DNA from: Empedobacter sedimenti
GTDB lineage: Bacteria > Bacteroidota > Bacteroidia > Flavobacteriales > Weeksellaceae
DNA: 64,000 bases
Direction: 5' to 3'
Assembly (NCBI RefSeq): GCF_030005555.1
Contig: NZ_JASCQG010000007.1
Span: 99,027 to 163,026, forward strand
Positions within the stretch are counted from its first letter, which is position 1; each line of letters starts with the position of its first letter. Below are positions 17,637 to 26,976 of this stretch, piece by piece. A model generated the notes under the pieces. The model was given only the letters and a program-made list of their open reading frames with translations. It did no database searches and was not told the DNA's origin. A program made the position numbers and the translations under genes.

Positions 17637-17915
17637 TTATTGAATGGTTACGTAAATAGGAATTTTTGTAGAATCGGTAGGTGTATATTGTTTGTGCGTA
17701 ATCAACGTATCTACTTTTTCTGCAATCATCAAATCGTTTGACCAAATTTTTTGTTTGGTAATATGTAAAACAGAATCGCCTTTTGTTTCGGTTGTTAAAA
17801 CAACTTCGCGAGCAGATTTTTTATCAATTTGTTCTAAATTCTGATTTTCGTTTTGATTAGATTGACACGCAAAAAAAGTTGTCAATGGTAGTGTAATTAA
17901 AAGTATTTTTTTCAT
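17637..17915 (-). CDS. Small lipoprotein, first gene of the YgiBC-like operon
   Basis: A 92-residue lipoprotein (TTFFAC, Cys at about 17). The mature region has a polar QNENQNLEQ stretch and then a predicted beta-rich segment ending KIPIYVTIQ. I do not recognise the family. It is separated by six bases from the next gene, so it is co-transcribed with the Gly/Ser-rich lipoprotein and the ATP-grasp gene. An envelope role is likely but unspecified. Confidence 0.68.
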   Translation of the reverse strand: MKKILLITLPLTTFFACQSNQNENQNLEQIDKKSAREVVLTTETKGDSVLHITKQKIWSNDLMIAEKVDTLITHKQYTPTDSTKIPIYVTIQ

Positions 17916-17956
17916 GTTTCTTAGACTTCTAACAAAGTTACATTATTTCACAAAAA

Positions 17957-17990
17957 AAAGCACAATCCAGAAATTCTGAATTATGCTTTA
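17957..17990 (-). terminator. Terminator of the CoA-transferase gene
   Basis: Imperfect hairpin (AAAGCAtAATtCAG pairing with CTGgATTgTGCTTT on the minus strand, two G-U pairs) with a T-run, about 30 bases after the stop at 18019. Confidence 0.7.
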
Positions 17991-18018
17991 AAAAAATATA
18001 GTTTTATTATTTATTATT

Positions 18019-19530
18019 CTAATGATTCAAAACTAATAATTCATCTTTTTTCATAGAACCTGTTTGTTTCAATCTTGTGTGCCAAGAGAACGCTTCTTCT
18101 AAGATATGTGGTGTTTGACCACCTCTTTCTGCACAAGCTCTTTCGAAGTAAGATAATAATTCTGCTTTATAATCTGGATGAACACAGTTGTTGATGATTT
18201 CGATGGCTCTTTCGCGTGGCGCTAAACCTCTCAAATCAGCTAAACCTTGCTCAGTTACAATAATATCTACATCATGTTCTGTATGATCTGTGTGAGAAAC
18301 CATAGGAACGATAGAAGAAATATTACCACCTTTTGCGATAGAAGCTGTAACGAAGATTGAGATAAATGCATTACGAGCAAAATCTCCAGAACCTCCAATA
18401 CCGTTCATCATGTGCGTACCAGAAACGTGAGTTGAGTTTACGTTTCCATAAATATCACACTCTAAAGATGTATTGATTCCGATAATTCCTAAACGACGAA
18501 TAACTTCGGCAGAGTTAGAAATAGATTGCGGACGTAAAAGGATTTTACCTTTATAACTTTCGATATTTCCGATTACACGATCATAACATTCTTGTGAAAC
18601 TGTCATAGAAGATGCCGAAGCAAATTTCATTTTTCCAGAATCGATTAAGTCAAATGTAGAATCTTGTAAAACTTCTGAATACATCACTAAATCTTCGAAA
18701 TCAGAATGCTCTAAACCACCTAAAACTGCGTTAGCAACTTTACCAATACCACATTGTAATGGCATTAATGATTTTGTAAGACGACCTTCTTCAACTTCGT
18801 TTTCGAAGAATTTTACAATGTTTTGAGCAATTGCAGCAGTCGCTTCATCTGCTGGTTGAATGTCTCCAGGAGCATCTTGAATGTCGTGAAAAACAATTCC
18901 AACAATTTTAGAAGGATCTACTTTTATTGTTTCTGTTCCAACTTTTGTATCACAAGCAGTGATGTTAATTGGGGTACGTTTTCCGTATTCTTCTACACTA
19001 TAAATATCGTGTATACCTTTGATATTTGTAGGAATAGACGTGTTAATCTCGATGATTAATTTGTCTGCACTTGCAGCAATTTCTGCATTATTCCCAATAG
19101 AAGTAGTAGGTACTAAAGAACCATCTTCTAAAATTTCAGCAACTTCTAAAACACCTAAATTAATTTTAAATTGTCCATCTAAAATATGTTCAGCTGTTTC
19201 TCCTAAATGCTGATCTATAAATAATACATTTCCTGCATTAATATTTTTTCGCATTACAGTGTCAACCTGGAATGGTAAACGTTTTTTTAATGCTCCGCTT
19301 TCTACTAAAGCAGCATCCGTTCCATGTCCTAATGAAGCACCGGTAACTAAAGTGATTTTTAAATTTTCAGATTTGGCACGCTCCGCAACAGCTTTTAATA
19401 CAACTTTTGTATCGCCTCCTCTTGTAAAACCACTAGAACCTACAGTCATTCCATCTTCAAAAAAGAGAGCAGATTCCTCTGCTGTCATCACTTTTGACTG
19501 TAAGGCAGTTAATTTTATTCTTTCCAACAT
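18019..19530 (-). CDS. Acetyl-CoA hydrolase/transferase family protein (succinyl-CoA:acetate CoA-transferase type)
   Basis: A 503-residue class I CoA-transferase. The first half has the GSSGFTRGGD oxyanion-type glycine loop. The second half has LECDIYGNVNSTH, containing the likely catalytic Glu, and the diagnostic GIGGSGDFARNA. In acetogenic and acetic-acid bacteria relatives swap CoA between succinyl-CoA and acetate, bypassing or complementing succinyl-CoA synthetase (sucD is in this window). The substrate pair is inferred from family resemblance. It is monocistronic. Confidence 0.88.
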   Translation of the reverse strand: MLERIKLTALQSKVMTAEESALFFEDGMTVGSSGFTRGGDTKVVLKAVAERAKSENLKITLVTGASLGHGTDAALVESGALKKRLPFQVDTVMRKNINAGNVLFIDQHLGETAEHILDGQFKINLGVLEVAEILEDGSLVPTTSIGNNAEIAASADKLIIEINTSIPTNIKGIHDIYSVEEYGKRTPINITACDTKVGTETIKVDPSKIVGIVFHDIQDAPGDIQPADEATAAIAQNIVKFFENEVEEGRLTKSLMPLQCGIGKVANAVLGGLEHSDFEDLVMYSEVLQDSTFDLIDSGKMKFASASSMTVSQECYDRVIGNIESYKGKILLRPQSISNSAEVIRRLGIIGINTSLECDIYGNVNSTHVSGTHMMNGIGGSGDFARNAFISIFVTASIAKGGNISSIVPMVSHTDHTEHDVDIIVTEQGLADLRGLAPRERAIEIINNCVHPDYKAELLSYFERACAERGGQTPHILEEAFSWHTRLKQTGSMKKDELLVLNH

Positions 19531-19722
19531 AATGCAACTTATTTTCTAAATACTTTCAATAATTGTTCCTTCTAATTAGAGGGAATTACAAATTTTGTAA
19601 TATTTAATAAATTGTTAATATTAAAAAAAGACAAATATTTATTAATTAAAGACACTTTTATTTGTGTACATAATACAATATATCAAATTAATTGTTATAT
19701 TAGTTCGCAGATTAAAGAAACT

Positions 19723-20544
19723 ATGAATATACACATTGATAATAATTTTGACACAAGATATTATTTAACCGAGATAGATAAAACGCCAACCTCAATCTTT
19801 TGTTACCATAAAGAAATCTCGGAAGCGTACGTGGTTGAACATAAACATAACAAAGCACAATTTTTGTATTGCGAAGGAGGTATTGTTTATGTTAAGATAG
19901 GAAAAGATACATTTTATTTGCCTGCAAGACATTATATGTGGATTCCACCACACACAGAGCATAGTATACACCCCAATACACCAGATGTAATTATGCGTAA
20001 CTTGTATTTTCCTATAAATGAGGGCGATCATGCATTTTATAAAAAGGTAGGTATTTATCCAGCAGACGGATTATTATTAGAGCTTTTATTGTTCTCAAAC
20101 CAATGGAAAGGAGATATAGTTCCAGAAAACAGAAGCGAGTATATTATAGCACAAGCTTTTAAAGAAATTTTACCTAAAGTTAGCAAAACAAGTTTGCGAT
20201 TAGCGTTACCTTTACCACACGACGAACGCTTAAAAAAAATAGTTCAGTTTTTAGACGATAATATGGATAGCTCAATTACAATGAAAAAAATAACTGCAGA
20301 GTTTGGTTTTTCTGAGCGATCATTATCAAGATTATTTCAAAAAGATTTAGCCATGACATTTGTTCAATATTTTACCATTTTGAGAATGTTACGTGCTTTA
20401 CAACTATTAATTGACGGAAGCTATTCTATCAGCGAAATTTCAAATATGGTAGGTTACAATAGTTTACCAACTTTTAGTAATACTTTTCAGAAAGTAATTG
20501 GTGTTCGACCAACAGATTATTCAAAAAAGAAAGATATTTTATAA
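19723..20544 (+). CDS. AraC-family transcriptional regulator
   Basis: A 273-residue regulator. The N-terminal cupin-like sensing domain (about residues 20-100) has a HKHNKAQFLYCEGG and PARHYMWIPPHTEHS pattern. The C-terminal domain (~165-270) has two helix-turn-helix units, ITAEFGFSERSLSRLFQ and ISEISNMVGYNSLPTFSNTF. I start at the ATG at 19723 because the 37 upstream codons are AT-rich leader without conserved character. It is followed after three bases by a small hydrolase, and is divergent from the CoA-transferase gene. The effector is unknown. Confidence 0.9.
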   Translation: MNIHIDNNFDTRYYLTEIDKTPTSIFCYHKEISEAYVVEHKHNKAQFLYCEGGIVYVKIGKDTFYLPARHYMWIPPHTEHSIHPNTPDVIMRNLYFPINEGDHAFYKKVGIYPADGLLLELLLFSNQWKGDIVPENRSEYIIAQAFKEILPKVSKTSLRLALPLPHDERLKKIVQFLDDNMDSSITMKKITAEFGFSERSLSRLFQKDLAMTFVQYFTILRMLRALQLLIDGSYSISEISNMVGYNSLPTFSNTFQKVIGVRPTDYSKKKDIL

Positions 20545-20547
20545 AGT

Positions 20548-21210
20548 ATGAAAATATATCAAGTTAGTGGATTAGGTGCAAATGCAAATGCTTTTAGAAA
20601 TCTACGCTTGGAAGATGGATTTGAGCAAGTATATATTCCTTGGTTAAGTCCAGAAAAAAATGAAACACTGGCACACTACACAGAACGGATGCTAGAAAAT
20701 ATTAATCCCACAGAAGATTTTCTTTTGATGGGATTATCTTTTGGAGGAATAATTGTGCAAGAAATGAATCGATTTATAGATCCAAAACATACGATTCTAG
20801 TTTCTACAGTCAAAAATCGTACAGAAATTCCGAAGCTTTTTCGATTTTCTTCTCAAACAAATGCTCATAAAATAATTCCGATGAGTTTTCTTACCACAGA
20901 TCGCACATTTTCGTATATGATGATGCGAAAATTGTATTATACCAATCGAGAGAAAGATAATATTGATGATATATTTGAGTTTAAAGACGCTGAGTATTTA
21001 CGATGGTCTATTCATAAAATAGTAAATTGGGATCACTCTTTGGCATATAGAGAAGGGAATTTAACTCATATTCATGGTACAAAAGATATTGTTTTCCCAA
21101 TAGAAAATATAAAAGATGCTATACAAATAGAAGGCGGAACGCATATTATGATTATGCAAAAGCCTAAATTAGTAAGTGAGGAAATCAATAAAGTGTTGCG
21201 TACGCTTTAA
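20548..21210 (+). CDS. Small alpha/beta hydrolase
   Basis: A 220-residue cytoplasmic alpha/beta-hydrolase fold protein. The nucleophile elbow is GLSFGG (Ser at about 67), an acid is likely in HGTKD near residue 176, and the catalytic His lies in GGTHIMI near 198. There is no signal peptide. It is three bases after the AraC gene and probably co-transcribed. The substrate is unknown. Its last 4 bases overlap the end of the converging cupin-like gene. Confidence 0.85.
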   Translation: MKIYQVSGLGANANAFRNLRLEDGFEQVYIPWLSPEKNETLAHYTERMLENINPTEDFLLMGLSFGGIIVQEMNRFIDPKHTILVSTVKNRTEIPKLFRFSSQTNAHKIIPMSFLTTDRTFSYMMMRKLYYTNREKDNIDDIFEFKDAEYLRWSIHKIVNWDHSLAYREGNLTHIHGTKDIVFPIENIKDAIQIEGGTHIMIMQKPKLVSEEINKVLRTL

Positions 21211-22073
21211 TAAGGTTTGTTATAAAAACGATGACTCTTTTTTATCGCCCATCTTTCCTTGAATTTTATCCATTTTAACTGAAATAGTTTACGCATTAAT
21301 TTATCTGTATAACGCATAATAAAAACATGATAAACAGTATTCAATACTTGGAAAAATTCGTTTGGAAAAGCACGCAAAGACATGGAAAATCCTGGTTGTA
21401 AATAACTATTATAGTGCCAATAACCACGTGGAATAAATAATGCATCTCCATGATTCATGACAAAATCAAAACCTTTTGCATGTTTCAAAGCAGGAAATTT
21501 TTCGTAATTAGGATTGTCATAATCAATTTCGTAAATCGTATGCACCGAAAGCGGAACTTTGTATAAAGCTTTGGATTGATCTGGTGCGAATAACAAAATT
21601 CGTTTATCGCCTTCAAATTGAAAGTGAATAAAATCTGTCATATCAACATCATAATGCATCAAAACTTTTGCTTCACTTCCTCCAAAAAATAGGGTTGGTA
21701 AACGTTCAAAATACTTTAATCCTAAATCTGGGAAAGTAAAATTTTTCAATAATTCTGGAATTTTATCTTTGATAATAAAGAAAAAAATTCTCAAATCTGA
21801 AGGTTCTTTTTTAATCAAATCCACATATTCATTAAATTTCATATGCGTTGCAGGCGTGTCTGAACTTTTAGTTGCATCAGCAGGTTTGCTATCATAAAGA
21901 GGAACTGTTTGGTCACCCGCTTTTTCCTTAATATAATCTAAATTCCATTTATCAAAATTCTCCCAATTCTTTGCGTATCCTTTTAATAGTAAAGGTTTTC
22001 TTTTTTTGAGATAATTTTTGATAAAATCTTCTTTTGAAATAGATTCTACAGTGTCAATATCCTGAAATTGCAT
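21207..22073 (-). CDS. Cupin-like/JmjC-type (PF13621) putative Fe(II)/2-oxoglutarate oxygenase
   Basis: A 288-residue protein of the cupin_8 family. Metal-ligand candidates are the HYDVD segment near residue 140 (HxD) and a later His in the GDALFIPRGYWHYN strand. Related proteins are 2-oxoglutarate-dependent hydroxylases. It sits downstream of, and on the same strand as, the halogenase-like flavoprotein beside the pigment operon, with an 87-base gap containing a terminator. A role in pigment tailoring is inference from position only. Confidence 0.8.
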   Translation of the reverse strand: MQFQDIDTVESISKEDFIKNYLKKRKPLLLKGYAKNWENFDKWNLDYIKEKAGDQTVPLYDSKPADATKSSDTPATHMKFNEYVDLIKKEPSDLRIFFFIIKDKIPELLKNFTFPDLGLKYFERLPTLFFGGSEAKVLMHYDVDMTDFIHFQFEGDKRILLFAPDQSKALYKVPLSVHTIYEIDYDNPNYEKFPALKHAKGFDFVMNHGDALFIPRGYWHYNSYLQPGFSMSLRAFPNEFFQVLNTVYHVFIMRYTDKLMRKLFQLKWIKFKERWAIKKSHRFYNKPY

Positions 22074-22123
22074 GTGATTTAAAGTAATGGAACACTCAAA
22101 AATAGAAAATCTAACTGAATTTT

Positions 22124-22154
22124 AAATAAAAAAGCCAACAATATATTGGCTTTT
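22124..22154 (-). terminator. Terminator of the halogenase-like gene
   Basis: AAAAGCCAA / TTGGCTTTT with a 7-base loop, immediately after the stop of the leftward gene at 22161. Confidence 0.82.
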
Positions 22155-22160
22155 ATACTT

Positions 22161-23405
22161 TTATTTTTCTTCTTCTTTGGACATTCTAATCAAATGTGCC
22201 ATGTTTTTAATAACATTGTTATGTTTTTTGACAAATGGATTTTCTTTGTTCCAAACATAGCCCGCTAAAACAGCACAAATTTTTTCTTTTACATCAGGGT
22301 TTTCAGGTTCATGAAAAAATAATTCTTGCAAATTTCCTGTATACCATTCTTGCACATAAGTGGTGAAAACCGCAATACCTTCTTTCATATAATCTTCATA
22401 ATCTTTCTGCCAATCTGCATTTTCTCCATTCAATTCCTTTACCGTTAATTTAGCTGCTTTCAAGCCACTTTCCGTTGCGAAACAAACACCAGAAGAGAAA
22501 ACAGGATCTAAAAATTCGGTGCTATTTCCGGTTAAAACATAACCTTCTCCAAACATTTTAGTCACCGCAGCCGAATAATTTTTTAACCAAATCGGATTAA
22601 ACTCAAATGGCAAATCTCCAAAACGATTCACATAAAAGTCAGATTTTTGAATGGCATTTTGCAAAGCCTCTGCAGTATCTTGATTGGTTGATAATTGATT
22701 AATATAATCTGTTGGTCCAACGATTCCGACACTTGTTTTACCATTCGAAAAAGGAATTACCCACAACCAAACTTTTGTTTCGATAATATCAAAAGAAATC
22801 TGTGTTCCTTCTCGACCTTCGGGGCGACGAACATCATCAATATGAGTGAAAATTGCCGAATGTGGATTTAGTTTTGATGGACTATCAATGTTTAATAATC
22901 GTGGTAAAACACGGCCATAACCACTTGCATCAATTAAGAATTTAGCATTAATTTGATAAGTTTCTCCATTCTGTTTTTTTACAGTAGTAGTTGAGTTTTT
23001 ACCTTTAAATTGAACATCAAGCACTTCTTCGTTAAAACGTAAATCAGCTCCTTTATCAATGATTGCGTTAGCTAAAGTCATGTCAAAATTGGCGCGTGGA
23101 ACTTGCCAAGTCCAATCTTGTCCTTTCCCAAACTTTTTACTAAAATCAAAAATACAAATCTGTTCACCTCTGATAAATCGTGCACCAGGTTTTACTTCGA
23201 AATTTTTTTTTTCTAAGTAAGGTAACAATCCCGCTTCTTCGAAATGATCCATTGAGCGCGGAATCAAACTCTCGCCCACAACAATTCGAGGAAATTGTGT
23301 TTTTTCTAAAACAATAACATTTATGTTTTTTTCTCTTAAATAGGCGGCTGCAACCGAACCAGAAGGTCCTGCGCCAATGATTAAAACATCTGTATTTTCA
23401 ATCAT
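22161..23405 (-). CDS. FAD-dependent oxidoreductase, flavin-halogenase-like
   Basis: A 414-residue single-component flavoprotein monooxygenase/halogenase-fold protein. The N-terminal dinucleotide site is GAGPSGSVAAAYL, with VVGESLIPRS following. Near residue 98 there is DWTWQVPRANFD, resembling the WxWxIP signature of flavin-dependent halogenases. Later motifs include GYVLTGNSTEFLDPVFSSG. Such genes are common in flexirubin-type clusters, and chlorinated flexirubins are known. Whether it halogenates or hydroxylates is not decidable here. It is divergent from the pigment operon and shares its 86-base control region. Confidence 0.85.
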   Translation of the reverse strand: MIENTDVLIIGAGPSGSVAAAYLREKNINVIVLEKTQFPRIVVGESLIPRSMDHFEEAGLLPYLEKKNFEVKPGARFIRGEQICIFDFSKKFGKGQDWTWQVPRANFDMTLANAIIDKGADLRFNEEVLDVQFKGKNSTTTVKKQNGETYQINAKFLIDASGYGRVLPRLLNIDSPSKLNPHSAIFTHIDDVRRPEGREGTQISFDIIETKVWLWVIPFSNGKTSVGIVGPTDYINQLSTNQDTAEALQNAIQKSDFYVNRFGDLPFEFNPIWLKNYSAAVTKMFGEGYVLTGNSTEFLDPVFSSGVCFATESGLKAAKLTVKELNGENADWQKDYEDYMKEGIAVFTTYVQEWYTGNLQELFFHEPENPDVKEKICAVLAGYVWNKENPFVKKHNNVIKNMAHLIRMSKEEEK

Positions 23406-23410
23406 GACTT

Positions 23411-23437
23411 TTTGTATGGTTTTTTAATTATTTTTGC
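23411..23437 (+). promoter_or_regulatory. Candidate promoter of the 21-gene pigment operon
   Basis: TTTG at 23411-23414 and TATTTTTGC at 23429-23437 fit the Bacteroidota TTG / TAnnTTTGC pattern, with a 14-base gap slightly shorter than usual. It lies between the divergent halogenase-like gene and the ammonia-lyase. Confidence 0.55.
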
Positions 23438-23491
23438 AATTGATTGAAGAAATGAATATTCCATTTCGAGAATTATTACCTAATCAATAGC

Positions 23492-25006
23492 ATGACAAAA
23501 TTAACGATTGACACTGTAGAAAACATACTTTTTGAGCATAAAAAAATAAAACTTGATGAAACTTCACTTCATCGTGTAGATAAGAGTTTTAATTTTTTGA
23601 AAGAATTCTCTAAGAATAAGATTATTTATGGCGTAAATACTGGTTTTGGACCAATGGCGCAATATCGCATAGAAGAAGAAAATACGATTCAACTTCAATA
23701 TAATTTGATCAGAAGTCATTGTACCGGAATTGGAGAGCCGTTGACCTTACATCAAACTAAAGCAGCGATTATTGCTCGATTTAACACACTTTCGTTAGGT
23801 TATTCGGGGATTCATCCTTCAGTTTTGATATTGATGCAAGAATTGATAAATCGTGATATTTTGCCCGTTATTTATCAACACGGAAGCGTTGGTGCGAGTG
23901 GAGATTTGGTTCAATTAGCGCATTTGGCTTTGACATTAATTGGAGAAGGAGAAGTTTTTTATAAAGGCGAAATCAAATCGACGAAAGAAGTTTTTGAGCT
24001 TGAGAATCTTCAACCAATAGAAATTCATATTCGCGAAGGTTTATCAATTATGAATGGAACTTCGGTAATGACGGGAATTGGAATGGTAAATTTGATAAAG
24101 GTTAATCAATTAATCAATCTTTCTATTACATTAAGTTCGATGATGAATGAGATTGTACAGTCTTTTGACGATCATTATTCAAAACCATTAAACGAAGCTA
24201 AACAACATGCTGGTCAACGTTATGTAGCGAATAAAATGACTGATTTTTTGAATGATAGTAAATTAGTCAAAAAACGTGCAGACGAACTATATCAAGAACG
24301 TACCGAGAAAATTTTTGAAGAAAAAGTACAAGAATATTATTCGTTGCGTTGTGTTCCTCAGATTTTAGGACCAATTTACGATACGTGGAATGCTGCAAAA
24401 GAAGTGTTGGAAAATGAAATAAATTCCGCAAGTGATAATCCAATTATCGATGTTGAAAATCAAACGGTTCATCATGGAGGAAATTTTCATGGCGATTATG
24501 TTTCATTAGAATTGGATAAATTGAAATTGGCTGTTACGCGTCTATCGATGCTTAGTGAGCGTCAGTTAAACTATTTAGTCAATCCAAAAATCAATAATAT
24601 TTTACCACCTTTTGTCAATTTAGGAAGGCTTGGTTTTAACTTTGGTTTGCAGGCTGCTCAATTTACGGCGACTTCTACAACGGCCGAAAATCAGACGCTT
24701 TCTACGTCAATGTATGTGCATAGTATTCCAAACAATAATGATAATCAGGATATTGTGAGTATGGGGACAAATGCCGCGACAATTTGTGCAAAAGTGATTG
24801 ATAATACGTTCGAAGTGTTGACGGTTCAGAGTTTGGCTGTAACGCAAGCGATAGAATTTCTACAAATACAAGATAAATTATCTTCGAAAGGAAAAGCTTT
24901 TTATGATTCGATTCGTAAAATTGTTCCAGTATTTAAAGAAGATGAAGTGATTTATCCTTATCTTAAGGAAGTGAAAAATTATTTACTAAATAATAAAGTA
25001 AACTAA
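23492..25006 (+). CDS. Aromatic amino acid ammonia-lyase (tyrosine ammonia-lyase type)
   Basis: A 504-residue enzyme of the HAL/PAL family that removes ammonia without NADPH. The MIO cofactor triad Ala-Ser-Gly is in SVGASGDLVQL near residue 148. The sequence closely follows my memory of the characterised Flavobacterium johnsoniae TAL (VNTGFGPMAQYRI, LIRSHCTGIG, EYYSLRCVPQ, VHSIPNNNDNQDI). It would supply 4-coumarate as the starter of the aryl polyene. It is the first gene of the pigment operon, followed by fabG-like after three bases. Histidine lyase activity is less likely given the context. Confidence 0.92.
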   Translation: MTKLTIDTVENILFEHKKIKLDETSLHRVDKSFNFLKEFSKNKIIYGVNTGFGPMAQYRIEEENTIQLQYNLIRSHCTGIGEPLTLHQTKAAIIARFNTLSLGYSGIHPSVLILMQELINRDILPVIYQHGSVGASGDLVQLAHLALTLIGEGEVFYKGEIKSTKEVFELENLQPIEIHIREGLSIMNGTSVMTGIGMVNLIKVNQLINLSITLSSMMNEIVQSFDDHYSKPLNEAKQHAGQRYVANKMTDFLNDSKLVKKRADELYQERTEKIFEEKVQEYYSLRCVPQILGPIYDTWNAAKEVLENEINSASDNPIIDVENQTVHHGGNFHGDYVSLELDKLKLAVTRLSMLSERQLNYLVNPKINNILPPFVNLGRLGFNFGLQAAQFTATSTTAENQTLSTSMYVHSIPNNNDNQDIVSMGTNAATICAKVIDNTFEVLTVQSLAVTQAIEFLQIQDKLSSKGKAFYDSIRKIVPVFKEDEVIYPYLKEVKNYLLNNKVN

Positions 25007-25009
25007 AGC

Positions 25010-25741
25010 ATGAAATGTGCAATTGTAACTGGTGGTTCTCGTGGAATTGGAAAAGCAATATGTCTTAAAATTGCCGAAGAACACGATTATCATCTTTTAA
25101 TAAATTATAATTCAAATGAAGCTGCTGCGTTAGAAACTTTAAAAGAAGTGGAGGCGTTAGGAGGAACAGGAGAAATACTAAAATTTGATGTAGCTGATGC
25201 AAATCAAACGCAACAAGTTTTAACAGAATGGACAGAAAAAAATACAGATGCAATTGTTGAAGTTATTGTAAACAACGCGGGTATTACAAAAGACAATTTG
25301 TTTATGTGGATTTCGCAAGACGATTGGTCGAATGTGATTAATACAAGTTTGAATGGTTTTTACAACGTAACTCATTTTTTTATTAATCCATTATTGAGAA
25401 ATAGATTCGGAAGAATTGTCAATATAGTTTCAGTTTCTGGTTTGAAAGGAACACCTGGACAAACCAATTATTCTGCTGCAAAAGCTGCTGTAATTGGAGC
25501 GACAAAAGCATTGGCACAAGAAATAGCAAAACGTAATGTAACGGTGAATGCTGTTGCACCAGGTTTTATCGAAACGGATATGACGGATGAATTGGATCAA
25601 CAAGAATTAAAGAAGCTGATTCCAGCCAATCGTTTTGGAAAAGCCGAAGAAGTTGCCGATTTGGTAAGCTTTTTGGTTTCTAAAAAATCGAGTTATATCA
25701 CGGGAGAAGTTATTAATATAAATGGAGGAATTTATTCTTAG
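25010..25741 (+). CDS. 3-oxoacyl-ACP reductase (FabG-like SDR) of the polyene pathway
   Basis: A 243-residue short-chain dehydrogenase. It has the NADP-binding TGGSRGIGKA loop, NNAGIT, catalytic Ser (VSVSG), YSAAK with Tyr/Lys, and the C-terminal YITGEVINING typical of FabG. It reduces the beta-keto group in each polyene elongation round. It is flanked within six bases by the ammonia-lyase and a ketosynthase, so it is dedicated to the pigment pathway and is not the housekeeping fabG. Confidence 0.9.
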   Translation: MKCAIVTGGSRGIGKAICLKIAEEHDYHLLINYNSNEAAALETLKEVEALGGTGEILKFDVADANQTQQVLTEWTEKNTDAIVEVIVNNAGITKDNLFMWISQDDWSNVINTSLNGFYNVTHFFINPLLRNRFGRIVNIVSVSGLKGTPGQTNYSAAKAAVIGATKALAQEIAKRNVTVNAVAPGFIETDMTDELDQQELKKLIPANRFGKAEEVADLVSFLVSKKSSYITGEVININGGIYS

Positions 25742-25746
25742 ATAAA

Positions 25747-26973
25747 ATGAGTCAAAGAGTCGTAATAACAGGAATGGGTATCTATTCTTGCTTAGGAACA
25801 TCATTAGAAGAAGTGACAGAATCTTTGCGTCAAGGAAAATCAGGGATTATTTTTGATGAAGAACGCAAAGAATTTGGCTTTAAATCTGCTTTGACAGGAA
25901 CTGTTCCAACGCCAGATTTGAAACCTTTTCTGAATCGTAGACAACGAATTACAATCGGTCAAGAAACGGAGTTTGCTTATATGGCAACGTTAGAAGCGTT
26001 AAAAAATGCTAATTTGACGGAAGAATATATCAAAACAAACGAAGTCGGAATTATATATGGAAACGATAGTGTTTCGAAAGCAATTATTGATGCAATAGAT
26101 ATTGTTCGCGAGAAAAAAGATACAGAATTAATTGGTTCTGGAGCAATTTTCAAATCCATGAATTCTACTGTAACGATGAATCTTGCTACAATTTTCGAAT
26201 TAACTGGAATCAATTTTACAATTAGTGCAGCTTGTGCAAGTGGTTCGCATTCGATTGGATTAGGTTATATGATGATCAAAGATGGTCTGCAGGAGATGAT
26301 TATTTGTGGAGGAGCGCAGGAAATCAATAAATATGCAATGGCAAGTTTTGATGGTTTGGGAGTTTTTTCTAATAATGAAGCAAATCCTACACAAGCGTGT
26401 CGACCTTTCGATAAAAATCGTGATGGGTTGGTGCCAAGTGGAGGTGGAGCAACATTGATTTTAGAAAGTTATGAATCTGCTGTAAAACGTGGTGCGCCAA
26501 TTATTGCTGAGGTTTTGGGTTATGGCTTTTCATCAAACGGTGGTCATATTTCTACTCCAAATGTCGATGGACCGGCAATTGCGATGAATAGAGCGCTGAA
26601 ACAAGCTAATATTTCGGCAGATGAAATTGAATATATCAATGCACATGCGACTTCTACACCAGTTGGTGATGCGAACGAAGCAAAAGCGATTGACCAAGTT
26701 TTTGGAAAAACAAGACCTTTTGTGAGTTCTACAAAGTCGATGACAGGACATGAATGTTGGATGGCTGGCGCAAGTGAAATTATTTATTCAAATTTGATGA
26801 TGATGAATGGTTTTATTGCTCCAAATATTAATTTCGGAGAAGGAGATGAGGATTCAGCTAAATTAAATATTGTTAAAGAAACCTTAAATAAAGAATTTGA
26901 TGTATATTTGTCCAATTCTTTTGGTTTTGGTGGAACAAATTCTGCCTTAGTAATTAAAAAATTTAATCCCTAA
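25747..26973 (+). CDS. Beta-ketoacyl-ACP synthase (FabF-like) 1
   Basis: A 408-residue condensing enzyme with a complete Cys-His-His triad: Cys 163 (SAACASGSH), His 300 (NAHATSTPVGD) and His 335 (KSMTGHECW). It is probably an elongating ketosynthase of the aryl-polyene chain, one of three catalytically complete KS enzymes in the operon. It is five bases after fabG-like and followed by an ACP gene after three bases. Confidence 0.92.
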   Translation: MSQRVVITGMGIYSCLGTSLEEVTESLRQGKSGIIFDEERKEFGFKSALTGTVPTPDLKPFLNRRQRITIGQETEFAYMATLEALKNANLTEEYIKTNEVGIIYGNDSVSKAIIDAIDIVREKKDTELIGSGAIFKSMNSTVTMNLATIFELTGINFTISAACASGSHSIGLGYMMIKDGLQEMIICGGAQEINKYAMASFDGLGVFSNNEANPTQACRPFDKNRDGLVPSGGGATLILESYESAVKRGAPIIAEVLGYGFSSNGGHISTPNVDGPAIAMNRALKQANISADEIEYINAHATSTPVGDANEAKAIDQVFGKTRPFVSSTKSMTGHECWMAGASEIIYSNLMMMNGFIAPNINFGEGDEDSAKLNIVKETLNKEFDVYLSNSFGFGGTNSALVIKKFNP

Positions 26974-26976
26974 AAA

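Noticed and set aside
20548..22073. AraC/hydrolase/cupin genes as additional members of the pigment cluster
   Set aside because: The AraC-hydrolase pair runs towards the cluster but converges with the cupin gene. Nothing but proximity ties it to pigment synthesis.
26533..26751. 72-codon minus-strand ORF opposite the first ketosynthase
   Set aside because: It overlaps conserved catalytic motifs of the ketosynthase on the plus strand; it is a codon-shadow ORF rich in Arg/Cys/Ser.
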